Made by a program: the position numbers and the translations under genes. This document shows positions 12,028 to 23,082 of a stretch of DNA of 64,000 nt, in pieces. Where the stretch lies: the NCBI RefSeq assembly GCF_040958095.1, contig NC_091234.1:5013207-5077206 (forward strand), written 5' to 3'. Under the pieces are notes generated by a model. That model searched no databases and was not told the origin of the DNA. It saw only the letters and a list, made by a program, of their open reading frames with translations. Position 1 is the stretch's first letter; every line of letters begins with the position of its first letter. Source of the stretch: Procambarus clarkii. Its lineage: Eukaryota > Arthropoda > Malacostraca > Decapoda > Cambaridae.

Positions 12028-13115
12028 TTACTTACTTTTACACGTCTTACATTTATTCACTTGTTTCTTGATTTGTTCCACCTGTCTCTTTACCCCATCA
12101 CTTAAGCTGATAATATGCCTCACCTGTCTCTTTACCTCATCAGTCAAGCTGATAATTTGTCCCACCTGTCTCTTTTCCTCATCACTTAAGCTGATAATAT
12201 ATCTCACCTGTCTCTTTACCTCATCAGTCAAGCTGATAATTTGTCCCACCTGTCTCTTTTCCTCATCACTTAAGCTGATAATATGTCTCACCTGTCTCTT
12301 TACCTCATCAGTCAAGCTGATAATTTGTCCCACCTGTCTCTTTACCTCATCAGTCAACCTGATAATTTGTCCCACCTGTCTCTTTACCTCATCAGTCAAG
12401 CTGATAATTTGTCCCACCTGTCTCTTTACCTCATCAGTCAACCTGATAATTTGTCCCACCTGTCTCTTTACCTCATCAGTCAACCTGATAATTTGTCCCA
12501 CCTGTCTCTTTACCTCATCAGTCAACCTGATAATTTGTCCAACCTGACTCTTTACCTCATCAGTCAACCTGATAATTTGTACCACCTGTCTCTTTATCTC
12601 ATCAATCAAGCTGATAATTTTTCCCACCTGTCTCTTTACCTCACCAGTCAACCTGATAATTTCCTTCTCCTGCTGCAACACACTTCCTTTTAAAATATTA
12701 ATCTTATTTTTAATATTTTCATTTTATTTTCTAACTAAAAAAAATAATCTTTAAAGCTCTCTAGCAAATCCTCAACTTTCTGTAACCTGGCAAGGAAACC
12801 TTTCCCAATGCGTTTCTCAATTAAATCCTTCAAACTTTCTTCTCTTGCAGACACTGACAATCTCCTCACATCCACCAATTTTGTTTGTTTTGATTCTCAC
12901 CGGCTTCGTTTGGTTACACTTGCTAAAAAAATTTCCCAGATTCGTATAGTTTTCAATAATCGTCACTTTCTACCTTCTGCTACTGGTCTGGGTATTTTTA
13001 TGGTATCAGGAACCGCACGTCCACAGCTCTCTCCAACACTGTCATCTTCGTAATGATGGAACGACCCAGCAGCTCTCCGAGCCCCGTCGTCGTCGTCGTG
13101 CGATTATACGCACCT
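12028..13115 (-). mobile_element. LINE ORF1-like fragment whose coiled coil has become a minisatellite
   Basis: Read on the minus strand, decayed sequence at 13,115-12,690 includes a stretch like LKDLIEKRIGKGFLARLQKV. It is followed by a 217-residue open frame (12,681-12,028) made of 14-residue units such as VGQIIRLTDEVKRQ. The hydrophobic spacing suits a coiled coil. It lies directly downstream of a LINE alpha 3' end on the same strand, the position where other elements here begin. I infer a LINE ORF1 origin; a host coiled-coil exon is possible but no splice signals stand out. Confidence 0.45.
12100..12666. repeat. 42-bp minisatellite, about 13 units
   Basis: Tandem 42-base units of the form CACCTGTCTCTTTACCTCAT followed by CAGTCAAGCTGATAATTTGT and CC, with two alternating variants in the first third. 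The unit equals 14 codons, which keeps the minus-strand frame open. Confidence 0.93.
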
Positions 13116-13126
13116 TTTTTTGCTTG

Positions 13127-13855
13127 CAGGATCTAGTATTAGCTCTTGGACCCCTATTTTCCATCCGCCGGTTGTCTAATGTAATGACTCCTGACTTATT
13201 TCCCTATCATATCTACTTTTAAAATTATGATTCGAGTTTGATTCCATAACCTGATCGTTTAATTCATTCTATTTCCCCACTACATTTATGCTAAAAGAAG
13301 TGTTTCCAACATCTTATGAATCATCTGAGTCTCAAGCTTCCATCCATATCATCTTGTACACTGGGAATTCATTGTGAATATTTCCTCTATTCCTGCCTGC
13401 AAGAATACGTCTCATTCATGTCCTTACCTCACTTCTCTTTTTTCTAGCCTAGTCAGGTTCAGTTCCTTCAGTCTTTCTTCATACCCCATCCCTCGTAGTT
13501 CTGGGACGAGCCTTGATGCAAAATCCAGAATATTTTCGAGTTACCTTATGTATTTCATTAGATGAGGGCACAATGATGGTGTGGCATGCTCCAAAACTGG
13601 TCTCACGTAGGTGGTGTACGGAGATCTAAATGCCTCCTTATTTACGATCCTAATGTTATATATCTTTCGCTAATGTAGAGTATGCTACTATCAATATTCT
13701 ATTTATTTGCGTCTCCAGAGTTAAACTTGTTGTTATGTCGACTCCATGGTCTTTTTGTCTAGACTTTCTAGGGAGGTAGTTTCCCTTCATCGTGTACTGT
13801 CCTTTTTGGTGTACTTGTCGGGCATCTAACTCAACCTGGTGTCCTGTGTCCATTT
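13127..13855 (-). mobile_element. CR1-like LINE alpha, 3' fragment, decayed
   Basis: A minus-strand relative of the alpha C-terminus: HQKGQYTMKGNYLP, then GVDITTSLTLETQINRI, in the frame at 13,853-13,656. The rest is broken. The 3' end keeps GATCC TGCAAGCA, but the tail is short and degenerate and runs into a (CGA)n-like tract instead of (AC)n. It is clearly older than the copies at 1,539 and 26,710. Confidence 0.8.
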
Positions 13856-14120
13856 AATGCCTTCTGGTTGAGACCACCTTTATGCTTGAGATTCCCGGGG
13901 CGCCGCCTGGCCTTATTCCCAGGGTCCCGGGAAGTTGTCCCCATGTTGCTGGTGGGTCTTGGTCAGCTAATAGGTTTTTAACGAACCTTTAACTGCCAGG
14001 GATCCAGTTGATTGCGTGTGCTACCTTATTCCCGTTATTGGTGCGCGGGTCTGGGGCGGCTAATGGGTTTTGTACAGATTTATGGCCATTAGTAGTCTTC
14101 CCCATTATGTGTATTACCTG
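13856..14120. other. Unassigned stretch downstream of the Penelope-like element
   Basis: GC-moderate sequence without a recognised motif. In canonical Penelope-like elements a GIY-YIG endonuclease would follow the reverse transcriptase here; I could not see one. Confidence 0.5.
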
Positions 14121-15413
14121 CTAGCGGAATACTGTGGACACTAGGCGGTCCCTCAAGGATTTGTTCCTCCTCCAGGCCAACATGGGTGGGTCCTGGGTAA
14201 ATCTGTGCCAGGACAGGTGTTCCCCAAACGTTCGTTGCAGCCAAGCCCAAAGGTGTTTCATTGCCGTTTTCAGTGGGCCTTCGAGGCCATCGAAATACGT
14301 GGCTACGAGTATATCCCTACCCAGTTTCTTGCGTTGCACCGGTTGGAGGAGTTCCTCCCTTGACTTTGATCGGATGCCTTGTGCCGCTCCGTGAAGAACT
14401 TCCTCAGGGTAATCCCGGTTCCGGAACATGTCCCAGAGGCCCTCTACCTGTGATTTCAGGGTCTGATCGCAGCTATTGATGCGTTTCAGTCTAAGGCACA
14501 GGGAGTTGGGAATGAGTTCTTCAGTGGGAGCAGGTGACTAGAGTCGTACTGCAGGTAGGTATGTAAGTTAGTTGATTTGTAGTAGGCCTTCGTCTCTAGT
14601 CGTCTGGTCGCTGTGTTTATGGAGATTGTTGTGTCCAGGAAACTCAGGTCCCTTGCGTTGTGTTCCATTGTGAACCTCAGGTTTGGATGGATGGAGTTAG
14701 CCCATGTGTGGAAGGCGCTTAGGTTCTCCGGTGGACCTATCATGATCCCAAATATGTCGTCTATGTAGCGGTAGTATATTGGCGGTCTGCCTTGGTACCT
14801 GGTCCTTTGTGATTCAAAGAAAACGTGTACGAAAATCTCGGCAATCGCTACACTGCTTGACACTCCTATCGCCGTGCCTTTGATTTGCCTTGAGGTGTTG
14901 TTGTCAAAGGTGAGGATGGTATCCCGCATGATGTGTAGGATTGCCTCCATCATGAGTGCTCTTGAGGGTGGGGTCCGGACTCCTGCGTCACGTAGGTCTT
15001 GCTTTATCCTGTGTGCGTTTGCTTCGAAAAAATCTGCTACAACCGTTGCTCCTTCCCGCTGGGGGAGGCTCGGGTATAGGGACACTATATCCAAGGAGAA
15101 AAGGGTGGTTTCCTGGGGGAGTTGGCCCCATGTGTGGTTAACTTCCTCTAACTTGACCAGGAAGTCTGTTGTGTCCACTAACCTCTCCTCCAGGAGGCGT
15201 AGGAGGGGATTCAGTAGAGCAGTGCAGATCCTATCCACAGGTCTCGTTGGAGCTTTACATCCGTTCAGCACCGGGCGTCCCGGCCAGGTACCCGTGATTG
15301 GGTCTACTCCTTTGTGGATTTTCGGGAGGAGGTAGAGGTTCGGAAGCTCTGACTTGAAAGCCAGGAAGAAATCTCTTGCTTCCGGTATGAGAATACCCTC
15401 AAGCCGGTCGGGA

Positions 15414-15663
15414 GCCGGTCGGCCGAGCGGACAGCACACTGGACTTGTGATCCTGTGGTCCTGGGTTCGATCCCAGGCGCCGGCGAGAAACAATGGGCAG
15501 AGTTTCTTTCACCCTATGCCCCTGTTACCTAGCAGTAAAATAGGTACCTGGGTGTTAGTCAGCTGTCACGGGCTGTTTCCTGGGGGTGGAGGCCTGGTCG
15601 AGGACCGGGCCGCGGGGACACTAAAAAAGCCCCAAAATCATCTCAAGATAACCTCAAGATAAC
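15414..15663 (+). mobile_element. tRNA-derived SINE with L2-like tail (tail B)
   Basis: A tRNA-like head of 71 bases (15,414-15,484) has box A (GGCCGAGCGGACAGC), box B (GGTTCGATCC) and near-complementary ends GCCGG/CCGGC. The core follows: GGGCAGAGTTTCTTTCACCC, CCCCTGTTACCTAGCAGTAA, GTCAGCTGTCACGGGCTG. The tail GGAGGCCTGGTCGAGGACC to CTCAAGATAACC matches the L2-like fragments at 6,674 and 24,189. It is inserted antisense in the Penelope-like frame. RNA polymerase III transcription from boxes A and B is expected for this class. Confidence 0.85.
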
Positions 15664-16324
15664 CCTTCCTGCTCTCATTTCTGAAAAACTCCATAACTTA
15701 GGACTTACTGCGGGTCTGAGCATTCCTCAGGGCCATCTGCCCATTCTCTACTGGTTGATACGTGGTCCCATACGCTAGGTGACTTTTCATTTCTGTTTTG
15801 TAGTTTGTCTTTTCCCAGAGGATCACTGTCCTGCCCTTCTCCGCTTGCTTAACGGCTACGTCCCTTCTTTCTTCAAGTCTTCACAGGGCTGCATGGTGCT
15901 CCGGTTGGAGGTTGAAGTGGCAGCGCTCTGCTACCTGTATCTCTAGGAAAGAAGTCAAAAGGTTCATCTGGTCACGTAGGCCGTTTAGTCTGAAAGGGGT
16001 CTGGGGTCTAGGCTGGTGGTGGTTTAGGTTATGGGTCAATAGGGAGGGGGGTGACCACTTCTGGTGTGGGGGCGGTTCCAGGGCTGGTTTCCCTGACCGG
16101 AGGCCACTCCAGGCCGAATTGATCTGAGCCTCTAGGGTCTCTAGAGTCTGGTGGACGATCTGAATCCTTCTCTGTGCCGAGGGGGTCCTGTCACCAAGGT
16201 GAAACCTTTGCTCAGGAGTTCCCGCTCAGGGGCCGTGATCCTGACCTCCGTCACTATTGTCTGCCTTACCAAGCGCGACCTCCTCCTCTCCTCCCTCTTC
16301 CTCCAGACCAACCTCTCCCGACAG

Positions 16325-16578
16325 TCTCCGTGGTGTAGTGGTAAGACACTCGCCTGGCGTTCCGCGAGCGCTATGTCATGGGTTCGTATCCTGGCCGGGG
16401 AGGATTTACTGGGCGAAATTCCTTAACTGTAGCCTCTGTTTAACGCAACAGTAAAATGTGTACTTGGATGAAAAAACAATTCTTCGCGGCAGGGGATCGT
16501 ATTCCAGGGACCTGCCCGAAACGCTACGCGTAGTAGTGGCTGTACAAGAATGTAACAACTCTTGTATATATCTCAAAA
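16325..16578 (+). mobile_element. tRNA-derived SINE, poly(A)-tailed family
   Basis: tRNA-like head 16,325-16,401 with box A (TGGTGTAGTGGTAAGA), box B (GGTTCGTATCC) and pairing ends TCTCCG/CGGGGA. The body contains CAGGGACCTGCCCGAAACGC and TACAAGAATGTAACAACTC, then a run of 14 A. Core and tail differ from the other SINEs here. The CCCGAAACGC motif also occurs in the insertion at 18,874-19,049. It interrupts the upstream part of the Penelope-like element. Confidence 0.8.
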
Positions 16579-17070
16579 AAAAAAAAAATCTTTCCACCCG
16601 TTCCTGCCGCCTCGGCCTCCTGACGGGCGTCGCTGGTTGGCTTTGACTCGTCTCCGGCTCCCTGGGCTTGAACGGTCTGACGACCTGGATCTGTTGCCAC
16701 CCGGGCCAGACCTGGCTGGGGTGTTGGCCCGGGGGCGCCCCTAGCTGGGGGTCTGGGGCCTCCTGTGAGGGTGGGAGGGAGTCTTGGATTCTTTCCAGCG
16801 GGAGGTCGACGAGGATCTCCCCCTGTCAGGTGTCTTATTGCGGCTTAGTGTAGGAATTCTGGCTCTACTGTTCGGGGTCCCTCTGCCTCGGCTTGGGGTC
16901 TGGCTCCTCATGGAGGTGAGGGGGGGGGGGGGGGTTGCATGCTCACCTTCTTAGCTGGGGGTTGCTGCTTGTTAGGGGTTGTGTTGTTAGGCTCTGGGTT
17001 AGGGGGATTGCTGCTGGGGACTACCCTCAAAATGTTAGAAAAGCTTGCTCCTTTGGAGTTGGTAGGAAAT

Positions 17071-17930
17071 GACGTCACTTAAGGGCCAAATCGACCTGCA
17101 AACCCAGAAGGGAACACTCCTGCAGAAAGGAACTCACATCTGGTAAGGGCAGCAGATGGGGACTGTGCGGAGCAGTGCTGAATAAAACTCAAGCAGTATT
17201 ATACTTTTGAGTAAATATGGCTGAATATCTTTGTTGGGCAAACAACCCCTTAAATAATATTATAACTGAATAAATTCACTAATACCCGAATTAGCAGGAC
17301 ACTGAAACGCCTACTAGTATTCAATACCTGCAACTCTAATACTGGATATTCGTACTGCACGAAGAGATGTGCAGACGTGTTAGTAACCTAATCTCAACCT
17401 ATGACTTCGAGCGGGAACATCAGTGTACGTTAGTCCTAAACAGTGGACATCGATCTGTGTTTCTCTCTCCTGGAATAATTTTGGAAATTTCCGACCTCAG
17501 TTAATAAACCCTGGCACACCTAGATGGAAAGGTTATGTCAGGTTTATACCAATCATACTAACACTATGAAGTGGAGAAGGGGCAAAGGCGGGCCTCTGGC
17601 GCCTTAAAACCAGTTGCATCAGGCAGATGGGACTCACTAGCCTGGGAAGGCAGCTCTAGTACAATTAAGAAAGGACGTCTTCGACCACGACAACCACAGA
17701 GAAGTGCTCACTATTTTTCTCTATTACCCATTACCTATTTTGGCCATAAATGTTAGGTTAAGGGAGTAGTTGGTGATGATGCACGACTCCAGGTCCTGCG
17801 GGGTGGGTTATATTTTTAACTCAAACAGATTGCGTTAAAGACTGTATAATAATAAAAATAATAACAAAATCAATATGGTGCTTGCTTACATCTAAATATT
17901 TAAGGCTGGAGTCGGGAATCAACCGTTTCA
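17071..17930. other. Unassigned stretch outside the palindrome
   Basis: About 860 bases between the Penelope-like element and the first base that pairs with the right arm. No frame, RNA or repeat end that I recognise. Confidence 0.5.
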
Positions 17931-17971
17931 TTAACTGAATATTTGAACCCCCAGGTTTATGTGAAGGAATT

Positions 17972-18092
17972 TACTGGTGATAATACTTCATACATACAGT
18001 CCACTTTGAAATTAAAAATAAGTAATAAAAATAAATATAAATACAGTCTGCTTTAAACTAATCGAAAATTTAAATAAATTAATCACCAGTAG
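17972..18092. repeat. Hairpin-like AT-rich element (left)
   Basis: TACTGGTGAT at 17,972 and its complement ATCACCAGTA near 18,082-18,091 flank AT-rich sequence with two similar blocks (TACAGTCCACTTTG and TACAGTCTGCTTTA). The size fits a small inverted-repeat element; no flanking duplication was established. Paired copy at 63,840-63,960. Confidence 0.4.
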
Positions 18093-18119
18093 ATTTCCCA
18101 CAAGGGGCTTCTCCTTGCT

Positions 18120-19802
18120 ATATTGTTAAGACCTAGAGGAATGTGTCTATACCCTCTGGAAGGTCATTTACATGTATTAGAAACAGGATGGGGCCAAGTA
18201 CAGAGCCCTGTGGGACTCCGCTGGTGACATTTCGCCACTCTGATGCCTTTTCCCCCTCACAGTTACTTGCTGTTTGCTATTGCTTAGATACTCCCTTATC
18301 CACTAGAGCACTTTACCTTTTACTCCTGCCTGTTGCTCCAACTTTCGTAACAGCCTTTTATGGGGTACTGTGTCAAAAGCTTTCTGACAGTCCAAGAAAA
18401 GGTAGTCTGCCCACCCTTCCCTTTCTTGCCTAATTTTTGTTGCTTGGTCATAGAACTCTATTAACCCTGTGAGGCACGATTTACCATCTCTGAACCCATG
18501 CTAGTGGTGTGTTATAAAGCTATTTCCCTCCAGATGCTCTATGAGCCCTATTCTCAAGATCTTTTCCATCACCTTGCATGGTATACAAGTTAGGGAAACT
18601 GGCCTGTAGTTCAGTGCCTCTTGCCTGTCACCCTTTTTTATATGGGAACTTCATTAGTTGTCTTCCAGCTTTCTGGTAGGTCTCCCGTTTCCAGTGACTT
18701 GTTATATAAAGAGTGGCACGCTTAGTGCTTCTGCACCTTCTTTTAGAATCCACGGTAAGATTCCGTCAGGCCCAAAAGCCTTTGTCACATTCAGCTCCCT
18801 CAGATTGCTTTTGACCTCATCACTGGTGAGGTCAAAATCCTCCAAGATTGCTTGGTTTGCCTCCTCCTCATTCATAAATAAATAAATAAACATATAAATA
18901 AATTTTTATTCAGGAAAAGCACATACATAGTTGATTTACAAACATATTGTTGGATTTATAGATAGAGCTAGTACATATAATACCTAAAGACACCAATATG
19001 CGTTTAAAGACACCAATATGCGTTTCGGGCAAGGGGCTTGCCCGATTATTTAGCTCATGGGCTTCTCCTTGTTCTTTTGTGAAGACCTCCTGGAATCTCT
19101 TGTTGAGTTCTTCACGCACCTCCTTGTCATTCTCTGTGTATCTATTCTCCCCTTTTCTCTGTTTCATCACTTGTTCCTTCACCGCTGTTTTTCCTCCTGA
19201 TATGCTGTGGAGCAGCTTTGGTTGGGTCTTAGCTTTACTTATAATGTCATTTTCATACTGTCTCTCTGCTTCTCTCCTCACTATGATGTACTCATTTCTG
19301 GCCGCCTTGTATCTCTCCCTGCTCTCTGGCGTTCTGTTATTCCTGTAGTTTCTCTATGTTCTTTTACTCAATTGTTTCGCTATCTTTCATTCCTGGTTGA
19401 ACCATGGTTGAACTTCTGTTGCTTTTCACTTTTCTCCTTTTGGACAGGGATAAATCTATCTCCAGCTTCCTGGCATTTCTTCGTGACATAGACCATCATA
19501 TCCTGTACATTCTTCTCTGAGTTCTGTTTCCCATGGTATTCCCCTTAGGAAGTTCCTCATCTCATCATATTTTCCTCTTCTGTAATTAAGTCTTTCTTGG
19601 GCCAGAGTCTGACGAGGGCCTGTTTTTAGTTTTTTATCTCCTCATGTGCTGCACTTAGTTATCTGCAGTTCACTTATAGTTTCCTTCATGTCATTCATTT
19701 CATCCCTGAGTTCCCTCCATGCCTGAGCAATAAATTCCATGTATAGGTCTTCCTGTTCCTCTCCGCCAACTTTGGTCTGTTTATTTACCATCCTGCTAGA
19801 AA
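18120..19802 (-). mobile_element. Decayed CR1-like LINE with ORF1 start joined to ORF2 (left)
   Basis: The minus strand reads an ORF1 start near 19,790 with a coiled-coil-like stretch (AWRELRDEMNDMKETISELQ), then directly ORF2 mid-region pieces (frames 19,281-18,910 and 18,893-18,702, e.g. VTKAFGPDGILPWILKEGAE) and reverse transcriptase toward 18,130. The endonuclease is absent, so the copy carries a large internal deletion plus many stops. An AATAAA-bearing repeat is inserted at 18,874-19,049. Confidence 0.8.
18874..19049 (-). mobile_element. Short retroposon-like insertion with AATAAA end (left)
   Basis: In minus sense it starts near GGGCAAGCCCCTTGCCCG and contains CCCGAAACGC, a 20-base direct duplication around AAACGCATATTGGTGTCTTT, ACTAGCTCTATCTATAAATC and CCTGAATAAAAATTTATTT, ending in ATTT repeats. 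It interrupts the LINE reading between EAHEL and NEEEANQ. Probably a SINE or LINE 3' remnant. Paired copy at 62,882-63,057. Confidence 0.6.
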
Positions 19803-19931
19803 TGTGTATTCACCTAGTTGTGCTTGCGGGGGTTGCGGTCTGCGCTTTCGGCCCGCCTATGAACTGTCAATCAATTAACTGTTACTAACTACTTTTTTTC
19901 CTTTGCTTCTCCCCCCCCACACACACACACA

Positions 19932-20016
<85 letters not shown>

Positions 20017-20024
20017 ACACACAC
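19803..20024 (-). mobile_element. SINE 3' half with long (AC)n/(GT)n (left)
   Basis: The minus strand shows a (GT)n run, then GGAGAAGCAAAG, GTAGTTAGTAACAG, GATTGACAGTTCATAGGCGG and AACCCCCGCAAGCACAACTA, ending GTGAATACAC. This is the SINE middle and tail without a tRNA head, in opposite orientation to the next SINE. The decayed LINE starts right at its 3' end. Confidence 0.7.
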
Positions 20025-20034
20025 CCTCGTAGGG

Positions 20035-20357
20035 GCCTCGTAGCCTGGTGGATAGCGCGCAGGATTCGTAATTCTGTGGCGCGGGTTCGATTCCCGCACG
20101 AGGCAGAAACAAATGGGCAAAGTTTCTTTCACCCTGAATGCCCCTGTTACCTAGCAGTAAATAGGTACCTGGGAGTTAGTCAGCTGTCACGGGCTGCTTC
20201 CTGGGGTGTGTGTGTGTGTGTGTGTGGTGTGGGAAAAAAAAAAAAAAAAAAAAAAAAAAAGTAGTTAGTAAATTGTTGATTGACAGTTGAGAGGCGGACC
20301 GAAAGAGCAAAGCTCAACCCCCATAAAAACACAACTAGTAAACACAACACAACTAGT

Positions 20358-20417
<60 letters not shown>
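20035..20417 (+). mobile_element. tRNA-derived SINE with CR1-beta tail and (AC)n (left copy)
   Basis: tRNA-like head 20,035-20,104: a 7-bp acceptor stem (GCCTCGT/ACGAGGC), box B GGTTCGATTCC, and a seven-base loop TTCGTAA that would present CGT. The core is AAACAAATGGGCAAAGTTTC, CCTGTTACCTAGCAGTAAAT, GTCAGCTGTCACGGGCTG. Then come (TG)n, a poly(A) run and a tail matching the CR1-beta LINEs (TTGATTGACAGTTGAGAGGC, GAGCAAAGCTCAACCCCC) and (AC)n. The shared tail indicates mobilisation by that LINE. It is not a functional tRNA gene. Confidence 0.9.
20361..20417. repeat. (AC)n junction, SINE tail to LINE
   Basis: AC run ending the SINE; the next LINE starts at its far edge inside the endonuclease region. 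Confidence 0.95.
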
Positions 20418-20419
<2 letters not shown>

Positions 20420-23082
20420 CATAGCAGGCACCATGACAATGGGAGGACCAAGGATAGTAGCAGCAGTAATATATAACCCTCCATCAAATGACAGAAGACC
20501 CAGTCAAGAGTACGAAAACAACAACATGGCAGTTAACACTATAATTGAGAGGGCAGCCTCTGCTGCCTGTAGAAATAGTTCCCAGCTGCTCCTCATGAAG
20601 GACTTCAATCACGGAGGGATTGATTGGGAGAACAAGGAACCACATGGAGGCGAGGATACGTGGAGAGCCAAACTACTGGAGGTGGTGACTAGAAACTTCT
20701 TAACCTAGCATGTCAGTGAACCCAAAAGGATGAGAGGAAATGACGAACCAGCGAGACTCGACCTGGTCTTCACCCTGAACGACTCTGACATAAGAGAAAT
20801 CGGTTTTGAGGCCCCAGTAGGAATGAGCGACCACAGTGTATTGGTGTTTGAGTACCTGGTTGAAGAAGGGTTATTGAACTCGAGGAGGGATACCGAAACC
20901 AAAAGGTTAGCATACCAAAAGGGAAACCATGAGGAGATAAGAGAATTCCTAAAAGATATAGCATGGGAAACAGAGCTCAGGGAAAAGACGGCCCAAGATA
21001 TGATGGACTACATCACGCAAAAGTGCAAGGACGCAGCAAACAAGTTTGTCCCTGCCCAAAAGGAAAACAGTGAAATGAAGATGAGAAACCCATGGTTTAA
21101 TCAGAGATGTAGGCTAGCTAAGCAGCAAAGTAAAAGGGCATGGAGAAACTATAGGAATAACAGTACACTGGAGAGCAGAGAAAGATACCAGAATGCCAGG
21201 AATGAATATGTCAGGATGAGAAAAGAGGCAGAAAGACAATACGAAAACGACAACGCAAGCAAGGCACAGAATCAGCCTAAATTGCTGCATAGCCACATTA
21301 GGAGAAAAACAACAGTAAAGGAACAGGTTATGCAATTAAGGATAGGGGGCAGAACGATTCACTACAAACGACAAAGAAGTGTGTGAGGAACTAAATAAGA
21401 AATTCCAAGAGGTCTTCACCTTAGAGCAAGGAGAAATCCCAGAGATAAGAGAAGGAATAACTAACCAGGAACCACTGGAAGAGTTTGAGATTACCAGCGG
21501 GGAAGTAAGGAAGTGTTTACTAGAGTTGGATGTGACAAAGGCTATAGGCCCAGATGGAATCTCCCCTTGGATACTAAAGAAAGGAGCAGAAGAACTATGC
21601 CTACCACTCTCCATAGTGTATAACAAATCTCTGGCAACAGGGGAACTGCCAGAAACTTGGAAAGCAGCTAACGTAGTCCTGATATACAAGAAAGGGGATA
21701 GACAGGAGGCACTGAATTACAGGCCAGTGTCCCTAACCTGCATACCATGCAAGCTGATGGAGAAGATTGTGCGAAGAAAGCTAGTGGAGCACCTGGAGCG
21801 AAAGAACTTTGTAACACAGCACCAACATGGATTCAGGGATGACAGGTCCTGCCTCACAGGGTTACTTGAATTCTACGACAGGCAACAAAAATAAGGCAAG
21901 AAAGAGAAGGGTGGGTAGACTGCATATTTTTGGATTGTCAGAAAGCCTTTGATACAGTGCCACACAAGAGGCTAGTGAAAAAGCTGGATATGCAGACTGG
22001 AGTGAAAGGGAAGGTACTCTGTTGGATACAGGAGTACCTAAGCAACAGGAGACAACGAATCAGTGTGAGGGGTGAGGTCTCAGATTGGCGAGACGTTCCG
22101 AGTGGAGTCCCGCAGGGGTCAGTCCTTGGACCTATACTGTTTCTGATATATGTAAATGATCTTCCAGAGCGTATAGAATCGTTTCTCTCAATGCTTGCCG
22201 ATGATGCAAAAATTATGAGGAGGATTGAAACTGAGGACGATAATAGGAAGCTACAAGATGACCTAGACAGACTGAAAGAATGGTCCAACAAATGGCTGTT
22301 AAAGTTCAACCCGAGTAAATGCAAAGTAATGAAACTAGGCAGTGGAAACAGGAGGCCAGACACAGGATACAGAATAAGATATGAAGTACTTAATGAAACG
22401 AACAGAGAAAAAGATCTAGAAGTTAATAACCTTTCTTCACACCAAACCTGTCTCCTGAAGCCCACATAAAAAGAATAACGTCTGCGACATATACGAGGCT
22501 GGCTAACATCAGAACAGCGTTCATGAACCTGTGTAAGGAATCATTCAGAATCTTGTACACCACATATGTAAGACCAATCCTGGAGTATGCGGCCCCAGCA
22601 TGGAGCCCGTATCTGTTCAAGCACAAGACGAAGCTGAAAAAAGTCCACAGGTATGCCACTAGACTAGTCCCAGAACTAAGAGGCATGAGTTACGAGGAAA
22701 GGATGCGGGAAATGCACCTTACGACACTGGAAGACAGAAGAGTAGGGGGAGACATGATCACAACCTACAAAATCCTCAGAGGAATCGACCGGGTAAACAA
22801 GGATAAACTATTCACCACTGGTGGGACACGAACAAGGGGACACAGGTGGAAACTGAGTACCCACATGAGCCACAGAGACGTTAGAAGGAACTTTTTCAGT
22901 GTCAGAGTAGTTAACGGATGGAATGCATTAGGCAGTGATGTGAAGGAGGCTGACTCCATACACAGTTTCAAATGTAGATATGATAGAGCCCAGTAGGCTC
23001 AGAAATCTGTACACCAGTTGATTGACAGTTAAGAGGCGGGACCAAAGAGCCAAAGCTCAACCCCCGCAAGCACAAATAGATG

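Larger units (their letters stand above)
14121..17070 (-). mobile_element. Penelope-like element carrying two SINE insertions
   Basis: Minus-strand reverse transcriptase of Penelope type. The 14,486-15,493 frame shows NLYLLPKIHKG, LFSLDIVSLYPSLP (motif A), KGTAIGVSSSVA (motif B) and YYRYIDDIFGI (motif C). The C-terminal frame 14,429-14,121 ends with NKSLRDRLVSTVFR. Upstream on the strand, pieces such as KGRTVILWEKTNYK fit the conserved N-terminal block. A Pro/Arg/Ser-rich stretch at about 17,070-16,600 may be an N-terminal extension. SINEs at 15,414-15,663 and 16,325-16,578 interrupt it, so the first residues of the 335-aa frame are SINE sequence. No GIY-YIG domain is visible. The copy is decayed. 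Confidence 0.85.

Noticed and set aside
14486-15493. The first 30 or so residues of the Penelope-like 335-codon frame as a real N-terminus
   Set aside because: They are read from an antisense SINE inserted at 15,414-15,663.
20035-20104. Functional tRNA gene (also 15,414, 16,325, 35,334, 48,041, 61,838)
   Set aside because: Each tRNA-like block is followed by a shared SINE core and a LINE-type or poly(A) tail, and recurs with the same downstream sequence. These are SINE heads.
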